Positions 17,591 through 27,236 of a DNA stretch of 64,000 bases are shown piece after piece. Position numbers and translations under genes: made by a program. Where the stretch lies: contig JACJWN010000009.1 of assembly GCA_020637165.1 (NCBI GenBank), forward strand, positions 62,001-126,000, read 5' to 3'. Source of the stretch: Mycolicibacterium sp. GTDB lineage: Bacteria > Actinomycetota > Actinomycetes > Mycobacteriales > Mycobacteriaceae. A model generated the notes under the pieces. That model did no database searches, was not told the DNA's origin, and was given only the letters and a program-made list of their open reading frames with translations. The stretch's first letter is position 1; every line of letters begins with the position of its first letter.

Positions 17591-19177
17591 CTAGTGGGCG
17601 AAGTGGCGCGCGCCGGTCAGGTACATCGTGATCCCGGCCGCGTTCGCCGCGGCGGTCACCTCGTCGTCACGCACCGAGCCGCCCGGATGAACGACGGCCT
17701 TCACCCCGGCCGCGGTCAGCACCTCCAGACCGTCGGGGAACGGGAAGAACGCGTCGGAGGCCGCCACCGCACCCGAGACCCGGTCACCACCGCGCTCGAC
17801 GGCCAACCGGGCGGCGTCCACCCGGTTCACCTGCCCCATACCCACTCCCACCGTCGCGCCGTCGGCCGCGATCACGATGGCATTGGACTTCACCGCTCGG
17901 CACGATCGCCAGGCGAACGCCAGGTCGGCCAGAGTGGCCTCGTCGGCCACATCGCCGGCCACGAGCGTCCAGCTCGCCGGATCGTCGCCGGGCGCATCGA
18001 GCGCGTCGCGCTCCTGCATCAGCAGACCTCCGGCGATCTGGCGGAGGTCGACCCCGCCGACCGTGGGTTCGGCCGCGACCAGCACGCGAATGTTCTTCTT
18101 CCGGGCCAGGATCTCGACCGCGCCCTCCTCGTAGGCGGGGGCGACGATCACCTCGGTAAAGATTTCCGAGACCCGTTCGGCCATCTCCCTGGTGATCTCG
18201 GTATTGGCCGCGATGACCCCACCGAAGGCGCTGAGCGGATCGCATTCGTGGGCCTTGCGGTGGGCGTCAGCCACCGAAAAAGAAGAGACGGCGATACCGC
18301 AGGGATTCGCGTGTTTGATGATCGCCACGCAGATCCGCTCATGGTCGAACGCCGCTCGCCAGGCCGCGTCCGCATCGGCAAAGTTGTTGTAGCTCATCTC
18401 TTTTCCGTGCAACTGCTCGGCCTGCGCCAGACCCGGCCAGCCGATGTCGTCGCTGTAGAGGCCGGCCTGCTGATGCGGGTTCTCCCCGTACCGCAACACC
18501 GCACTGCGCCGCCAGTAGCGGGCGAACCATGGCGGCAGATCGGTGGTCGATTCCGAGCCCTCCTCCGGCGCCGGCGTCGAGCCCATCCAGCTGGCGACCG
18601 CGATGTCATATTCCGCGGTGTGCCGGAACGCCAGGGTGGCCAGCTTCCGCCGATCCTCAAGGGTGAAGCCGCCGGCGCGGACGGCGGCCAGCACACCGTC
18701 GTAGCCCAGCGGCTCGACCACCACCGCGACGCTGGCGTGGTTCTTGGCCGCCGCGCGCACCATCGAAGGCCCGCCGATGTCGATCTGCTCGACGCACTCG
18801 TCGGCTTCCGCGCCGGAGTCCACCGTCTCGCTGAACGGGTACAGGTTCACCACGACGAGATCGAAAGGTTCGATCTTGAGCTTCTCCAGCGCGGCAACAT
18901 GCTCCGGGTTGCGGGTGTCGGCCAGCAGTCCGGCGTGGATATGCGGGTGCAGCGTCTTGACCCGCCCGTCGAGCACCTCGGGAAATCCGGTGACGAACTC
19001 CACCGGCGTGACCGGAATGCCCTTGTCGGCGATGGTCTTTGCCGTCGAGCCGGTGGAGACGATGTCGACACCCGCCTCGTGCAAGCCCTGCGCCAGCGGG
19101 ATCAGACCGCTCTTGTCGTACACGCTGATCAGGGCCCGCCGGATCGGCTTCCGGCCGATCAGGGTCCGCGCTGTCAT
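17591..19177 (-). CDS. purH: Bifunctional AICAR transformylase/IMP cyclohydrolase PurH
   Basis: 528 residues catalysing the last two steps to IMP. The N-terminal MGS-like cyclohydrolase domain (about 1-200) has [34 protein letters not shown] and [19 protein letters not shown]; the C-terminal transformylase domain has [24 protein letters not shown] and [12 protein letters not shown]. It starts at ATG 19177, which overlaps the purN stop by 4 bp (ATGA), so the longer open frame upstream is rejected. Cytoplasmic, essential for purine prototrophy. Confidence 0.97.
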   Translation of the reverse strand: MTARTLIGRKPIRRALISVYDKSGLIPLAQGLHEAGVDIVSTGSTAKTIADKGIPVTPVEFVTGFPEVLDGRVKTLHPHIHAGLLADTRNPEHVAALEKLKIEPFDLVVVNLYPFSETVDSGAEADECVEQIDIGGPSMVRAAAKNHASVAVVVEPLGYDGVLAAVRAGGFTLEDRRKLATLAFRHTAEYDIAVASWMGSTPAPEEGSESTTDLPPWFARYWRRSAVLRYGENPHQQAGLYSDDIGWPGLAQAEQLHGKEMSYNNFADADAAWRAAFDHERICVAIIKHANPCGIAVSSFSVADAHRKAHECDPLSAFGGVIAANTEITREMAERVSEIFTEVIVAPAYEEGAVEILARKKNIRVLVAAEPTVGGVDLRQIAGGLLMQERDALDAPGDDPASWTLVAGDVADEATLADLAFAWRSCRAVKSNAIVIAADGATVGVGMGQVNRVDAARLAVERGGDRVSGAVAASDAFFPFPDGLEVLTAAGVKAVVHPGGSVRDDEVTAAANAAGITMYLTGARHFAH

Positions 19178-19815
19178 GCTTCCACCATTCCCAGGGTCGC
19201 CTTTCTGCCGCTCCAGGTCACACCGCGCATGGCCAGTGCGGCCAACACCTCCACCAGCAGCCGTCGCTCGACGACCTTGATGCGTTCGTGCAACGTCTCC
19301 TCGGTGTCGCCGTCGTGCACCTCGACGGCCTTCTGGGCCAGAATCGGCCCGGTGTCCATCCCGGCGTCCACCAGGTGGACGGTACAGCCGGTGACCTTCA
19401 CCCCGTAGGCCAGCGCCTCGGGAACCGCGTGCGCGCCGGGAAAGGACGGCAGGAGCGCGGGATGGGTGTTGACGACTCGGCCGGAAAATCGGGAGAGGAA
19501 CTGTGCGCCAAGAATTTTCATGAATCCTGCCGATACCACGAGGTCGGGGGCGTGATCGGCGGTCTTCTCGGTGATAGCGGCGTCCCAAGCCTCCCGGTCG
19601 GGATAGTCGGCGATCCGCGCGCAGTAGGAAGGAATTCCCGCGGACGCCGCGATCTGCGCCGCACGGCAGTCCCGGTCCACCCCCACCGCGACCACCCTCG
19701 CCGGATAGTCACCGGCGGCCGCCTCGAGCAGCGACGCCAGCAGCGAACCGGTACCCGAGGCCAACACCACCAGGCGGGCCGGAGCGCTCGGCGGCACGAG
19801 GATCGGATCGGACAC
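19174..19815 (-). CDS. purN: Phosphoribosylglycinamide formyltransferase PurN
   Basis: 213 residues from GTG 19815 (start chosen from the conserved N-terminus ...[19 protein letters not shown]). It has the folate-dependent GART fold: SGTGSLL phosphate loop, [11 protein letters not shown], the catalytic [15 protein letters not shown] and [15 protein letters not shown]. It converts GAR to FGAR with 10-formyl-THF in purine synthesis. First gene of a purN-purH pair with a 4-bp overlap. The 41 bp to the upstream perM stop hold no obvious terminator, so perM could read through. Confidence 0.95.
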   Translation of the reverse strand: MSDPILVPPSAPARLVVLASGTGSLLASLLEAAAGDYPARVVAVGVDRDCRAAQIAASAGIPSYCARIADYPDREAWDAAITEKTADHAPDLVVSAGFMKILGAQFLSRFSGRVVNTHPALLPSFPGAHAVPEALAYGVKVTGCTVHLVDAGMDTGPILAQKAVEVHDGDTEETLHERIKVVERRLLVEVLAALAMRGVTWSGRKATLGMVEA

Positions 19816-19856
19816 GGCCCAGAGCCTAGCCGGACACCGGGCCCCTGGCGCCGGGG

Positions 19857-21356
19857 TCACCCGGCGCCGGGCCGCGAGTCCCCGTCGCCAACCTCGATAT
19901 CGGCATCGACGAACATCAGGTCCTCGACGTCCTCGAGATCCGGGGCCGGCTTCACCGGCGGCGGCGGCGGCCCAGGCTCAGGCCCGGGTCCGGGCGCTGG
20001 TTCCGGTTCCGGTTCGGGTTCGGGTTCGGGTTCGGGTTCGGGTTCGGGTTCGGGTTCGGGTCCGGGTCCGGGTTCCGGTTCGGGTCCGGCTTCCCGCGCG
20101 GGCACCTCCGCTGCGGAGGGCTCGCCGTCCTCGCCGTCACGGAGCGGTTCCTGCAGCGGATTCCCCGATGAGGTCAGGACTCGGGAGGTCTCCGGAGCCA
20201 CCGGGCGCGATCGGCGGCTGATGCCCCCGGTCATCGCCACCGTCACTCCGCCGACGACGAAGAACCAGAAGAACGCCCCCGGCCCGAGGGTGGCCTGATC
20301 CACCCCCACATCGCCGAAGTTGCCCAGCTTCCCGCCGGCTGCCACCGCCAGCAACGCAAGGATCACCGCCGCGAGCAGCGATGCCGCCGCCAACTTGGCG
20401 AACGCCAGCGGCAGGGGCAGCGGACGACGCGCACACTGCTGTCCGATGGCCACACCGGAGGCAGCCCCGACGATCAGCAGCGCCACCCATACCGGTCCCA
20501 GCGGCGGCGTCGGGGCCGCCGCCAGGATCGGCAGGGCGGGGATGTCGCCTCCGAAGACGGTGAACGCACTGAATGTCGCGAAGCCGATGTGAGCGCTGGA
20601 ACCGACCGCCATCGCCGCGGCGCCGACGACCACATTGGGCAGGTAGAGCAGCGACAGCGCGGTGAGGCTGAACTGGCCGACGATCGAATCGGTGATGTCG
20701 TACAGCCCGTGCATGGTGCCCCAGTGCACGACCAACGACGCCGCGACGACGGCGCAGGACAGCGACAACAGCGCCGCCACCCCGATCAACGCCGGACGGA
20801 TGCCGTCGGTCAGCCAGCCGGGAAGCCCGAGCAGACCCAGCGCGCGTTGCCGCACCCGCGAGCCGACGCCGATCAGCGCCCCGAGGCCGTGCACGGCCAG
20901 GACGCCGCCGAAGGCTCCCAGCGCGTTAGGGGTCTGCAACTCGGTGATCACCGATGCGGCGTCGTGGACGACGGCCAGCGACAGCGCCGCCATCAGCAGC
21001 GGGCCGCCCAGCGCGGAGGCCACTATCCATCGGATGACGAACCATGAACCCCTTGGAGGTGTGGCCTGGGCGGTGCCCCGCGCGGTCGCCCACACCATCA
21101 GGGCCGCGGGAACGAGTGGCAGCACACCGAGTTGCTGGCCGGCGATGGAGATCGGAACCAGGTGCACGGCCAGCCACATGCTGGCCACCGCGCCGAGAGC
21201 ACCGGTCAGATCGCTGTTGGCGACGACCAGTTGAACCAGGACGATGGCGGCGATGACGACCAGCGCCACCAACGACGGGCCGAAAGCGACCCGCACCAAG
21301 TCACGGGGCTGCGGGGCACCCGTCACCGGCGGCACCCTGCCCTCCATCGGTGTCAC
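19857..21356 (-). CDS. perM: Polytopic membrane protein PerM (Rv0955-like)
   Basis: 499 residues: a short N-terminus, about nine or ten hydrophobic segments spread over residues 25-395, then a cytoplasmic C-terminal tail. The tail (about 420-490) contains a Glu-Pro/Gly-Pro repeat of roughly 15 dipeptides and a Pro run, then an acidic end ([21 protein letters not shown]). DUF6350 family; M. tuberculosis PerM is needed for cell division under stress and persistence. Start is GTG 21356, with an ATG three codons later as alternative. It lies 22 bp downstream of the DUF5336 gene on the same strand, as in M. tuberculosis, suggesting a shared role in the envelope/divisome. Confidence 0.88.
   Translation of the reverse strand: MTPMEGRVPPVTGAPQPRDLVRVAFGPSLVALVVIAAIVLVQLVVANSDLTGALGAVASMWLAVHLVPISIAGQQLGVLPLVPAALMVWATARGTAQATPPRGSWFVIRWIVASALGGPLLMAALSLAVVHDAASVITELQTPNALGAFGGVLAVHGLGALIGVGSRVRQRALGLLGLPGWLTDGIRPALIGVAALLSLSCAVVAASLVVHWGTMHGLYDITDSIVGQFSLTALSLLYLPNVVVGAAAMAVGSSAHIGFATFSAFTVFGGDIPALPILAAAPTPPLGPVWVALLIVGAASGVAIGQQCARRPLPLPLAFAKLAAASLLAAVILALLAVAAGGKLGNFGDVGVDQATLGPGAFFWFFVVGGVTVAMTGGISRRSRPVAPETSRVLTSSGNPLQEPLRDGEDGEPSAAEVPAREAGPEPEPGPGPEPEPEPEPEPEPEPEPEPEPAPGPGPEPGPPPPPVKPAPDLEDVEDLMFVDADIEVGDGDSRPGAG
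20011..20058. repeat. Hexanucleotide tandem repeat in perM
   Basis: Eight perfect GGTTCG units, inside a longer degenerate hexamer tract from about 19999 to 20088, encode alternating Glu-Pro in the PerM tail. Slippage here would change the length of the tail by two residues per unit without breaking the frame. Confidence 0.92.
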
Positions 21357-21378
21357 GGCTCAGGAGCGAACCGATCGC

Positions 21379-22197
21379 TCAGGACGGGGTCGAGCCGGAT
21401 GCGGGCTCCGACGGCTTGGCGGACGGATCCGGAGCCTGCTGGGTCCCGGACGCCGATGGCGGGGTGTATGCCGGGAACCCACTCGGCGGAGTGTCCGGAG
21501 AGTCGTCGCCCGGTTGGGCGTATCCGCCCGACGCCCCGGCCTGGGGGTAGCTCCCCGGATAACCACCCGGATACCCTGACTGCTGGCCGGGTGCCCCCTG
21601 CGGAGCCGCCGGCTGGCCGTAATAACCGGCCTGCGGCGGGCCGTACTGGCCGTACGCCGGGTACTGCGGCCGCGGCGGCGGCGCGGAGAGCACTCCGGAC
21701 TCGAACAACATCGCGGCGACCGCCGCAACGGACTGCAGCAGGGTGAACCCCAGGACCAGCCACAGCGCCCATCCAATGGAGAAACCGGTCGGCCTGTTGA
21801 CGACCTGGCCGATGACCAGCAGCACCCCGAGAATCGCTGCGACCGCCACGATCGCCGTGTAACTCGGCGATTTGGGGACCATGCTCACCGCCGCCAGCAG
21901 CGAGGCGACGAGAGCGGCGACGGTCCAGTAGCTCAGACCGCTCGCGGTGAACTCCGCCCCGCCGAAGGGTCCGATATCGGTGTTGATGCTCAACAGCGGG
22001 CCGAAACTGGCCAGATAGGCGGCCAGACCCAGCACGACCACCCCGAGAGTCAGGTAGGCCGGAGACTTGGCGGGTCCGGTCGGCCGGGCCGCGACCGGGG
22101 CGGGGTAGGACGGCGGAACGGGTGCGCCATAGCCCACGGGTTGCTGCGGCGTCGGGTACCCCGGGCCGGTCGGGGGGGTGCCGGGCGGGTAGGTCAT
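21379..22197 (-). CDS. DUF5336 membrane protein, Rv0954-like (34 kDa antigenic protein family)
   Basis: 272 residues. A Pro/Gly/Tyr-rich cytoplasmic N-terminus (about 1-45) is followed by four hydrophobic segments (about 48-68, 88-108, 115-132, 143-163) and a long Pro/Gly/Gln/Tyr-rich C-terminal tail (QYGPPQAGYYGQPAAPQGAPG). This is the layout of mycobacterial Rv0954, reported to take part in cell division. It starts at ATG 22197 and precedes perM by 22 bp, so the two are likely an operon. Confidence 0.85.
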   Translation of the reverse strand: MTYPPGTPPTGPGYPTPQQPVGYGAPVPPSYPAPVAARPTGPAKSPAYLTLGVVVLGLAAYLASFGPLLSINTDIGPFGGAEFTASGLSYWTVAALVASLLAAVSMVPKSPSYTAIVAVAAILGVLLVIGQVVNRPTGFSIGWALWLVLGFTLLQSVAAVAAMLFESGVLSAPPPRPQYPAYGQYGPPQAGYYGQPAAPQGAPGQQSGYPGGYPGSYPQAGASGGYAQPGDDSPDTPPSGFPAYTPPSASGTQQAPDPSAKPSEPASGSTPS

Positions 22198-22337
22198 GGT
22201 CTCTCCTCACAGCTGGCGGACCTGACGTCCGAAAAGCAACGCTAGCGCACGACGCTGGGGCAACCGCCCCACCGCGGGCGTGTCACCCGTGCGGGGTGCG
22301 TCACCAGCGATCCCCGACGTTCCCTTGTCCGGCAAGC

Positions 22338-22351
22338 TAGAACACGTTCTA
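22338..22351. promoter_or_regulatory. KstR-type operator upstream of the LLM enzyme at 22361
   Basis: TAGAACACGTTCTA matches the published KstR consensus TNNAACNNGTTNNA at every defined position. It overlaps a -10-like TCTAAT (22348-22353), whose predicted start site would fall on or beside the ATG at 22361, giving a leaderless message that KstR binding would block. Binding is inferred. Confidence 0.7.
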
Positions 22352-22360
22352 ATTCAGGGC

Positions 22361-23209
22361 ATGGATCACGGGCTTGTCCTTTTCACCAGCGACCGAGGGA
22401 TCACCCCGGCGGCCGCGGCCAGGCTCGCCGAGCAGCATGGCTTCACCACTTTCTATGTGCCGGAGCACACCCACATCCCGGTCAGACGGGAGGCCGCGCA
22501 CCCGATGACCGGCGACGCGTCGTTGCCCGACGACCGCTACCTGCGAACCCTCGACCCGTGGGTAAGTCTGGGCACCGCGGCCGCCGTCACCTCGCACGTG
22601 CGGCTATCCACCGCCGTCGCGCTGCCCGTCGAACACGATCCGATCAGCCTGGCGAAAACGATCGCCAGCCTCGACCACCTCTCCGGCGGCAGGGTCAGCC
22701 TGGGAGTCGGGTTCGGCTGGAACACCGATGAACTCGCCGACCACAATGTGCCGCCCGGCCGGCGGCGGACGATGCTGCGCGAGTACATCGAGGCCATGCG
22801 GGCGCTATGGACCGAGGAGGAGGCGTCCTACGACGGCGAGTTCGTCAGGTTCGGACCGAGCTGGGCCTGGCCCAAACCGGCGCAGTCACCGATCCCGGTT
22901 CTTCTCGGCGCCGCCGGCACCGAGAAGAACTTCAAGTGGATCGCCCGGTCGGCCGACGGCTGGATCACCACCCCCCGCGACGTCGACATCGACACGCCGG
23001 TGCGACTGCTGCAGGACACCTGGGCCGCCGCCGGGCGGGTGGGCGTCCCGCGCATCGTGGCGCTGGACTTCAAGCCGGTCGCCGACAAGCTCGAGCGCTG
23101 GCGACGGCTCGGGGTGACCGAGGTGCTCTTCGGGCTACCAGACAGACCGGCCGACGACGTCGCTCGCTATGTCGAGCGCCTGGCCGCCAAACTCGCCGAG
23201 TGGGCCTAG
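22361..23209 (+). CDS. LLM-class F420-dependent oxidoreductase (Rv0953c-like)
   Basis: 282 residues from ATG 22361; the upstream open frame crosses the KstR box and is rejected. TIM-barrel luciferase-like monooxygenase fold: GITPAAAARLAEQHGFTTFYV, VPEHTHIP, LDHLSGGRVSLGVGFGWN (the conserved GxGxGW loop of F420-dependent LLM enzymes) and ILLGAAG-like PVLLGAAGTEKNFKWI. It probably uses coenzyme F420 rather than flavin, as most mycobacterial members do; the substrate is unknown. The operator suggests co-regulation with sterol catabolism. Confidence 0.87.
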   Translation: MDHGLVLFTSDRGITPAAAARLAEQHGFTTFYVPEHTHIPVRREAAHPMTGDASLPDDRYLRTLDPWVSLGTAAAVTSHVRLSTAVALPVEHDPISLAKTIASLDHLSGGRVSLGVGFGWNTDELADHNVPPGRRRTMLREYIEAMRALWTEEEASYDGEFVRFGPSWAWPKPAQSPIPVLLGAAGTEKNFKWIARSADGWITTPRDVDIDTPVRLLQDTWAAAGRVGVPRIVALDFKPVADKLERWRRLGVTEVLFGLPDRPADDVARYVERLAAKLAEWA

Positions 23210-23226
23210 CCGCGCGACCCAGCCCG

Positions 23227-23286
23227 CCGAGCAGACGCAAAGGCCCCCGACACGCCGGGATTTCAGGGCCCTTTGCGTCTGCTCGG
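23227..23286. repeat. 60-bp palindromic intergenic element, copy 2
   Basis: Arms CGAGCAGACGCAAA (23228-23241) and complement (23272-23285), extended one base each side, with the loop core GACACGCCG in the same orientation as copy 1. It lies between the convergent 3' ends of the LLM gene and sucD, consistent with bidirectional termination. Confidence 0.85.
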
Positions 23287-23309
23287 CCGACGAGTCACGC
23301 CCAGGGACA

Positions 23310-24212
<903 letters not shown>

Positions 24213-24215
24213 GAC

Positions 24216-25394
24216 TTAGGCGTCCTTCCCGGCTGCGTGGGCTAGTTCGGCTGCCTTGTCGGCACCGGAGTCCATGGTGTCGGCAACCACAACCAGTGGG
24301 TGATTGGCCTCGGCGAGGATGCGGCGGCCCTCCTCGACGTTATTGCCGTCCAGTCGGACCACCAGGGGCTTGTTGGCTTCCGCGCCAAGCATCTGCAGAG
24401 CCTTGACGATGCCGCTGGCCACCGCGTCGCACGAAGTGATGCCACCGAACACATTGACGAACACGCTCTTGACCTGCTTGTCGCCCAGGATCACGTCCAG
24501 CCCCGCGGCCATCACCTCGGCCGAGGCGCCGCCGCCGATGTCGAGGAAGTTGGCCGGCTTGACCCCGCCGTGTTTCTCACCGGCGTAGGCCACCACGTCG
24601 AGGGTGGACATCACCAGGCCGGCGCCGTTACCGATCACCCCCACCGAACCGTCGAGTTTGACGTAGTTCAGATCGTGCTGTTTGGCCTTGAGCTCCAGCG
24701 GGTCGGTGGCGGCGGAGTCCTCGAACTGTGCGTGGTCGGGGTGCCGGAAGTCGGCGTTGCCGTCCAGCGTGACCTTGCCGTCCAACGCCAAAATCTGGTC
24801 GTCGGGGGTGCGTACCAGCGGGTTGACCTCGACCAGCGTGGCATCCTCGCCGACGAACACCTCCCACAATTTCGCGATGGTCACCGCCGCCGCGTCAAGC
24901 ACCTCCGCGGGAAGATGACCCTGCTCGGCGATCGAACGAGCGAAGGCCACATCGACACCCTTGACGGCGTCCACCGGGACCTTGGCCAGCCGATCCGGCT
25001 TGGTGGCGGCCACCTCCTCGATCTCCATCCCGCCCTCCACCGAGCACATGGCGAGGTAGGTGCGGTTGGCCCGGTCCAGCAGGAAGGAGACGTAATACTC
25101 CTCGGCGATGTCACTGGCCTCGGACACCAGCAGCTTCTTCACGATGTGGCCCTTGATGTCGAGGCCCAGGATGTTTGAGGCGTGGGTGAAGGCGTCCTCC
25201 GGGGTGGCCGCATATTTGACCCCACCCGCCTTACCGCGGCCGCCGGTCTTGACCTGAGCTTTCACCATGACCGGTCGGCCGATCTCCTCGGCGATCGCCT
25301 TGGCGTCCTGCGCGGTGGTGGTGACCCGGCCTGGGGTGGTGGGGACGTGATGCTTGGCGAACAGTTCCTTCGCCTGGTACTCGAAAAGGTCCAT
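24216..25394 (-). CDS. sucC: Succinyl-CoA synthetase beta subunit SucC
   Basis: 392 residues from ATG 25394 ([22 protein letters not shown], the standard N-terminus; the open frame continues to 25526 through a repeat-rich leader and is rejected). ATP-grasp domain with [21 protein letters not shown], followed by EVNPLV (nucleotide/metal site), the signature [18 protein letters not shown] and [13 protein letters not shown], and the C-terminal ligase domain with [20 protein letters not shown]. First gene of sucCD, divergent from the M23 peptidase across a 280-bp region with CRP-like, MtrA-like and direct-repeat motifs. Confidence 0.96.
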   Translation of the reverse strand: MDLFEYQAKELFAKHHVPTTPGRVTTTAQDAKAIAEEIGRPVMVKAQVKTGGRGKAGGVKYAATPEDAFTHASNILGLDIKGHIVKKLLVSEASDIAEEYYVSFLLDRANRTYLAMCSVEGGMEIEEVAATKPDRLAKVPVDAVKGVDVAFARSIAEQGHLPAEVLDAAAVTIAKLWEVFVGEDATLVEVNPLVRTPDDQILALDGKVTLDGNADFRHPDHAQFEDSAATDPLELKAKQHDLNYVKLDGSVGVIGNGAGLVMSTLDVVAYAGEKHGGVKPANFLDIGGGASAEVMAAGLDVILGDKQVKSVFVNVFGGITSCDAVASGIVKALQMLGAEANKPLVVRLDGNNVEEGRRILAEANHPLVVVADTMDSGADKAAELAHAAGKDA

Positions 25395-25416
25395 GGGCTC
25401 TCTGTTGGGCTCTCTG

Positions 25417-25467
25417 CTGCGTCGGTGGATTCTGCGTGCGTCGGTAGATTGTCTGCGTCGGTAGTTT
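25417..25467. repeat. Three direct repeats in the sucC leader
   Basis: TGCGTCGGTGGATT, TGCGTCGGTAGATT and TGCGTCGGTAGTTT (starting near 25418, 25437 and 25454) recur every 17-19 bp directly upstream of sucC. This regular spacing can mean adjacent binding sites on similar DNA faces, or a small expanded repeat in the 5' UTR. No regulator is assigned. Confidence 0.6.
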
Positions 25468-25556
25468 GACCAAGTCGCTCCACGGGAACTGTATCCGCAG
25501 GCGGCAGGCCTCAGGGGCCTGATCACCGTAACGAGACAATCCCGCGCCGCGCTGGA

Positions 25557-25570
25557 GTGACGAGAATCAC
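25557..25570. promoter_or_regulatory. CRP-type binding site between sucC and the M23 peptidase gene
   Basis: GTGA-CGAGAA-TCAC is a full GTGAN6TCAC palindrome, the core of the mycobacterial CRP (Rv3676) and related GlxR motif. It lies about 165 bp upstream of sucC and about 105 bp upstream of the peptidase start. Seen directly; binding is inferred. Confidence 0.6.
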
Positions 25571-25639
25571 AAACACCGGCGCCGGGCTCGCATGGGTTGC
25601 CACTTTGATCACATTTTGGTTACCGTTCTCCCGGTCTTG

Positions 25640-25656
25640 ATAACGCTTTGGTCACG
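25640..25656 (+). promoter_or_regulatory. MtrA-like direct repeat before the M23 peptidase
   Basis: ATAACG and GTCACG are separated by 5 bp (period 11), which resembles the two-half-site motif reported for MtrA in actinobacteria. MtrA controls several peptidoglycan hydrolase genes. The repeat overlaps the earliest possible start (TTG 25648), one reason for placing the start downstream. Confidence 0.4.
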
Positions 25657-25674
25657 GACTCAGAGGACTTGGTT

Positions 25675-26643
25675 TTGACGCAGATTCGGACGGCCCCGGT
25701 CTCGGACTCGCCGACGCGAGGATCCGTCAGGTCATGGTCGGCACCCCAGACACCCGTCGGGCACGACGCTCCGGCCGCGGTTCGCAAGGCCCCCGCCGCC
25801 GCTGATCCCCTCACAGACGACGTGATGCGCGACGTCGAGGACCTGACCCCGCTGCTCGACGTTCCCGCCAAGTACGCCGGTAATCCGGCCGCCCGCGCCG
25901 AGCGGCCGATGTTCAGCAGCACCGAGGACACCGACCTCCTGCCGCGCACGCCCCAGCACCGCCGCCAGCCCACCAGCGCCGCCCGGGGCCGGGCCCTGAT
26001 AGCGGCGATGGCCGCCGGGGCCGCCGCTGCTGCCGCGTACACCATGGTCCAGCCCCGCGAGCAGGCCCAGACCCGTACCGTGCTGGCCTCGGAGAAGACC
26101 CGTGTCGGCGGGGCCGCGACACGTGGCGCCGAGGTCGTCGCGGCCAGGTCGAACGTGGTCGCTTCCGTACACGCCGAGGAACTGGCCAAGGGTGTCGCCT
26201 ACGCCGCCGAGCGCGCCGAGCGTGAGGCCCGCCTGCAGCGGCCGCTGTATGTCATGCCGACCAGGGGCATCTTCACCTCCGGATTCGGTTACCGCTGGGG
26301 TGCGTTGCACGCCGGGATAGACCTGGCTGCCCCGATCGGCACCCCCATCTACGCCGCCTCCGACGGCGTGGTGGTCGACACCGGCCCGACCGCCGGCTAC
26401 GGCGCCTGGGTCAAGATCCGGCACGCCGATGGCACCGTGACCCTCTACGGGCACGTCAATAGCTGGGACGTCTCGATCGGCCAGCGGGTCTTCGCCGGCG
26501 ATCAGATCGCGACCGTCGGAAACCGGGGCAACTCGACGGGGCCGCACCTGCACTTCGAGGTTTTACTCGGCGGCACCAACCGCACCGATCCGGTGCCGTG
26601 GCTGGCTGCCCGCGGCGTCTCCGTCGGGCCCTACACCGGATAG
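25675..26643 (+). CDS. M23-family metallopeptidase, LytM type (Rv0950c-like)
   Basis: 322 residues if it begins at TTG 25675, chosen because AGAGGA lies 7 nt upstream; TTG 25648 (331 residues) is the alternative. An acidic/Pro-rich N-terminus is followed by a single hydrophobic segment (about 105-125, ALIAAMAAGAAAAAAYTMV) that anchors it, a Glu/Arg/Ala helical stretch, and a C-terminal M23 domain. Zn ligands are present: His in HAGIDLAAPIG (HxxxD), and HLH in GPHLHFEV; YGHVNSW supplies the third conserved His. It probably cleaves peptidoglycan stem or cross-bridge peptides outside the membrane. Divergent from sucC. Confidence 0.85.
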   Translation: MTQIRTAPVSDSPTRGSVRSWSAPQTPVGHDAPAAVRKAPAAADPLTDDVMRDVEDLTPLLDVPAKYAGNPAARAERPMFSSTEDTDLLPRTPQHRRQPTSAARGRALIAAMAAGAAAAAAYTMVQPREQAQTRTVLASEKTRVGGAATRGAEVVAARSNVVASVHAEELAKGVAYAAERAEREARLQRPLYVMPTRGIFTSGFGYRWGALHAGIDLAAPIGTPIYAASDGVVVDTGPTAGYGAWVKIRHADGTVTLYGHVNSWDVSIGQRVFAGDQIATVGNRGNSTGPHLHFEVLLGGTNRTDPVPWLAARGVSVGPYTG

Positions 26644-26645
26644 CG

Positions 26646-27209
26646 TTGCCCGGACCGGACGGCCCGACTTCCCCACGAATCCGCCGTCGGCCGTCGGCAG
26701 CGGTCACCTCTCCCAGCGATCGGGTACACACCGACCAGGACCGCACCCGCATCATCCGCCGCGCGCCGACCAACACCCCCGTCGATCACGTCTCGCCGAC
26801 AACACTGCTCCCCGGCGCAGAGCCGACACCGCAGGCCGGGCCGCGGCCACACAGCGCGTACGCCACCGCCACGGTGAGCATCCTGAGCGGCTGGGCCACC
26901 GCTGTCGTCGCCACCGACCTGATCGCCGGATGGTGGCGCACCGACCGGCTGTTCTGCCTTGCGGTCGGGTTTCTGACGCTGTTGTTCGCCGCGGCGACGG
27001 TGCCCGGGGTGATCCTGCTGTTGAGCCGGCGTGACATCGGCCGCTGGCTGATCGTTTTCGGGGCTGCGGTGGCCCTGTTGACCTTCGGTTCGGTGTTCCT
27101 CGCCGGCGCACGCATCGCCTGGCCCGTCTACGCGATCCCGACTCTGCCGCTGGCCAGCCTGGTGCTGGCCCTGCATCCTGGGACTCGCCGTTGGTGCACC
27201 GCGCCCTGA
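26646..27209 (+). CDS. Small membrane protein of unknown function
   Basis: 187 residues from TTG 26646, two bases after the peptidase stop; a start at 26598 inside the peptidase gene is possible but unlikely. A Pro/Arg/Thr-rich N-terminus of about 85 residues precedes four hydrophobic segments (roughly ATVSILSGWATAVVATDLIA, LFCLAVGFLTLLFAAATVPG, WLIVFGAAVALLTFGSVFLA and WPVYAIPTLPLASLVLAL). I do not recognise the family. Close spacing suggests expression with the M23 peptidase. Confidence 0.65.
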   Translation: MPGPDGPTSPRIRRRPSAAVTSPSDRVHTDQDRTRIIRRAPTNTPVDHVSPTTLLPGAEPTPQAGPRPHSAYATATVSILSGWATAVVATDLIAGWWRTDRLFCLAVGFLTLLFAAATVPGVILLLSRRDIGRWLIVFGAAVALLTFGSVFLAGARIAWPVYAIPTLPLASLVLALHPGTRRWCTAP

Positions 27210-27236
27210 TCCGGGCGCTCCAATAGTTTTTTGCAG

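Noticed and set aside
17594..19408. 604-residue open frame antisense to purH/purN
   Set aside because: Shadow of two well-defined genes; no ribosome site and no recognisable fold.
19999..20088. Possible CRISPR-like repeat tract
   Set aside because: Hexamer units without spacers, inside a coding frame (PerM tail).
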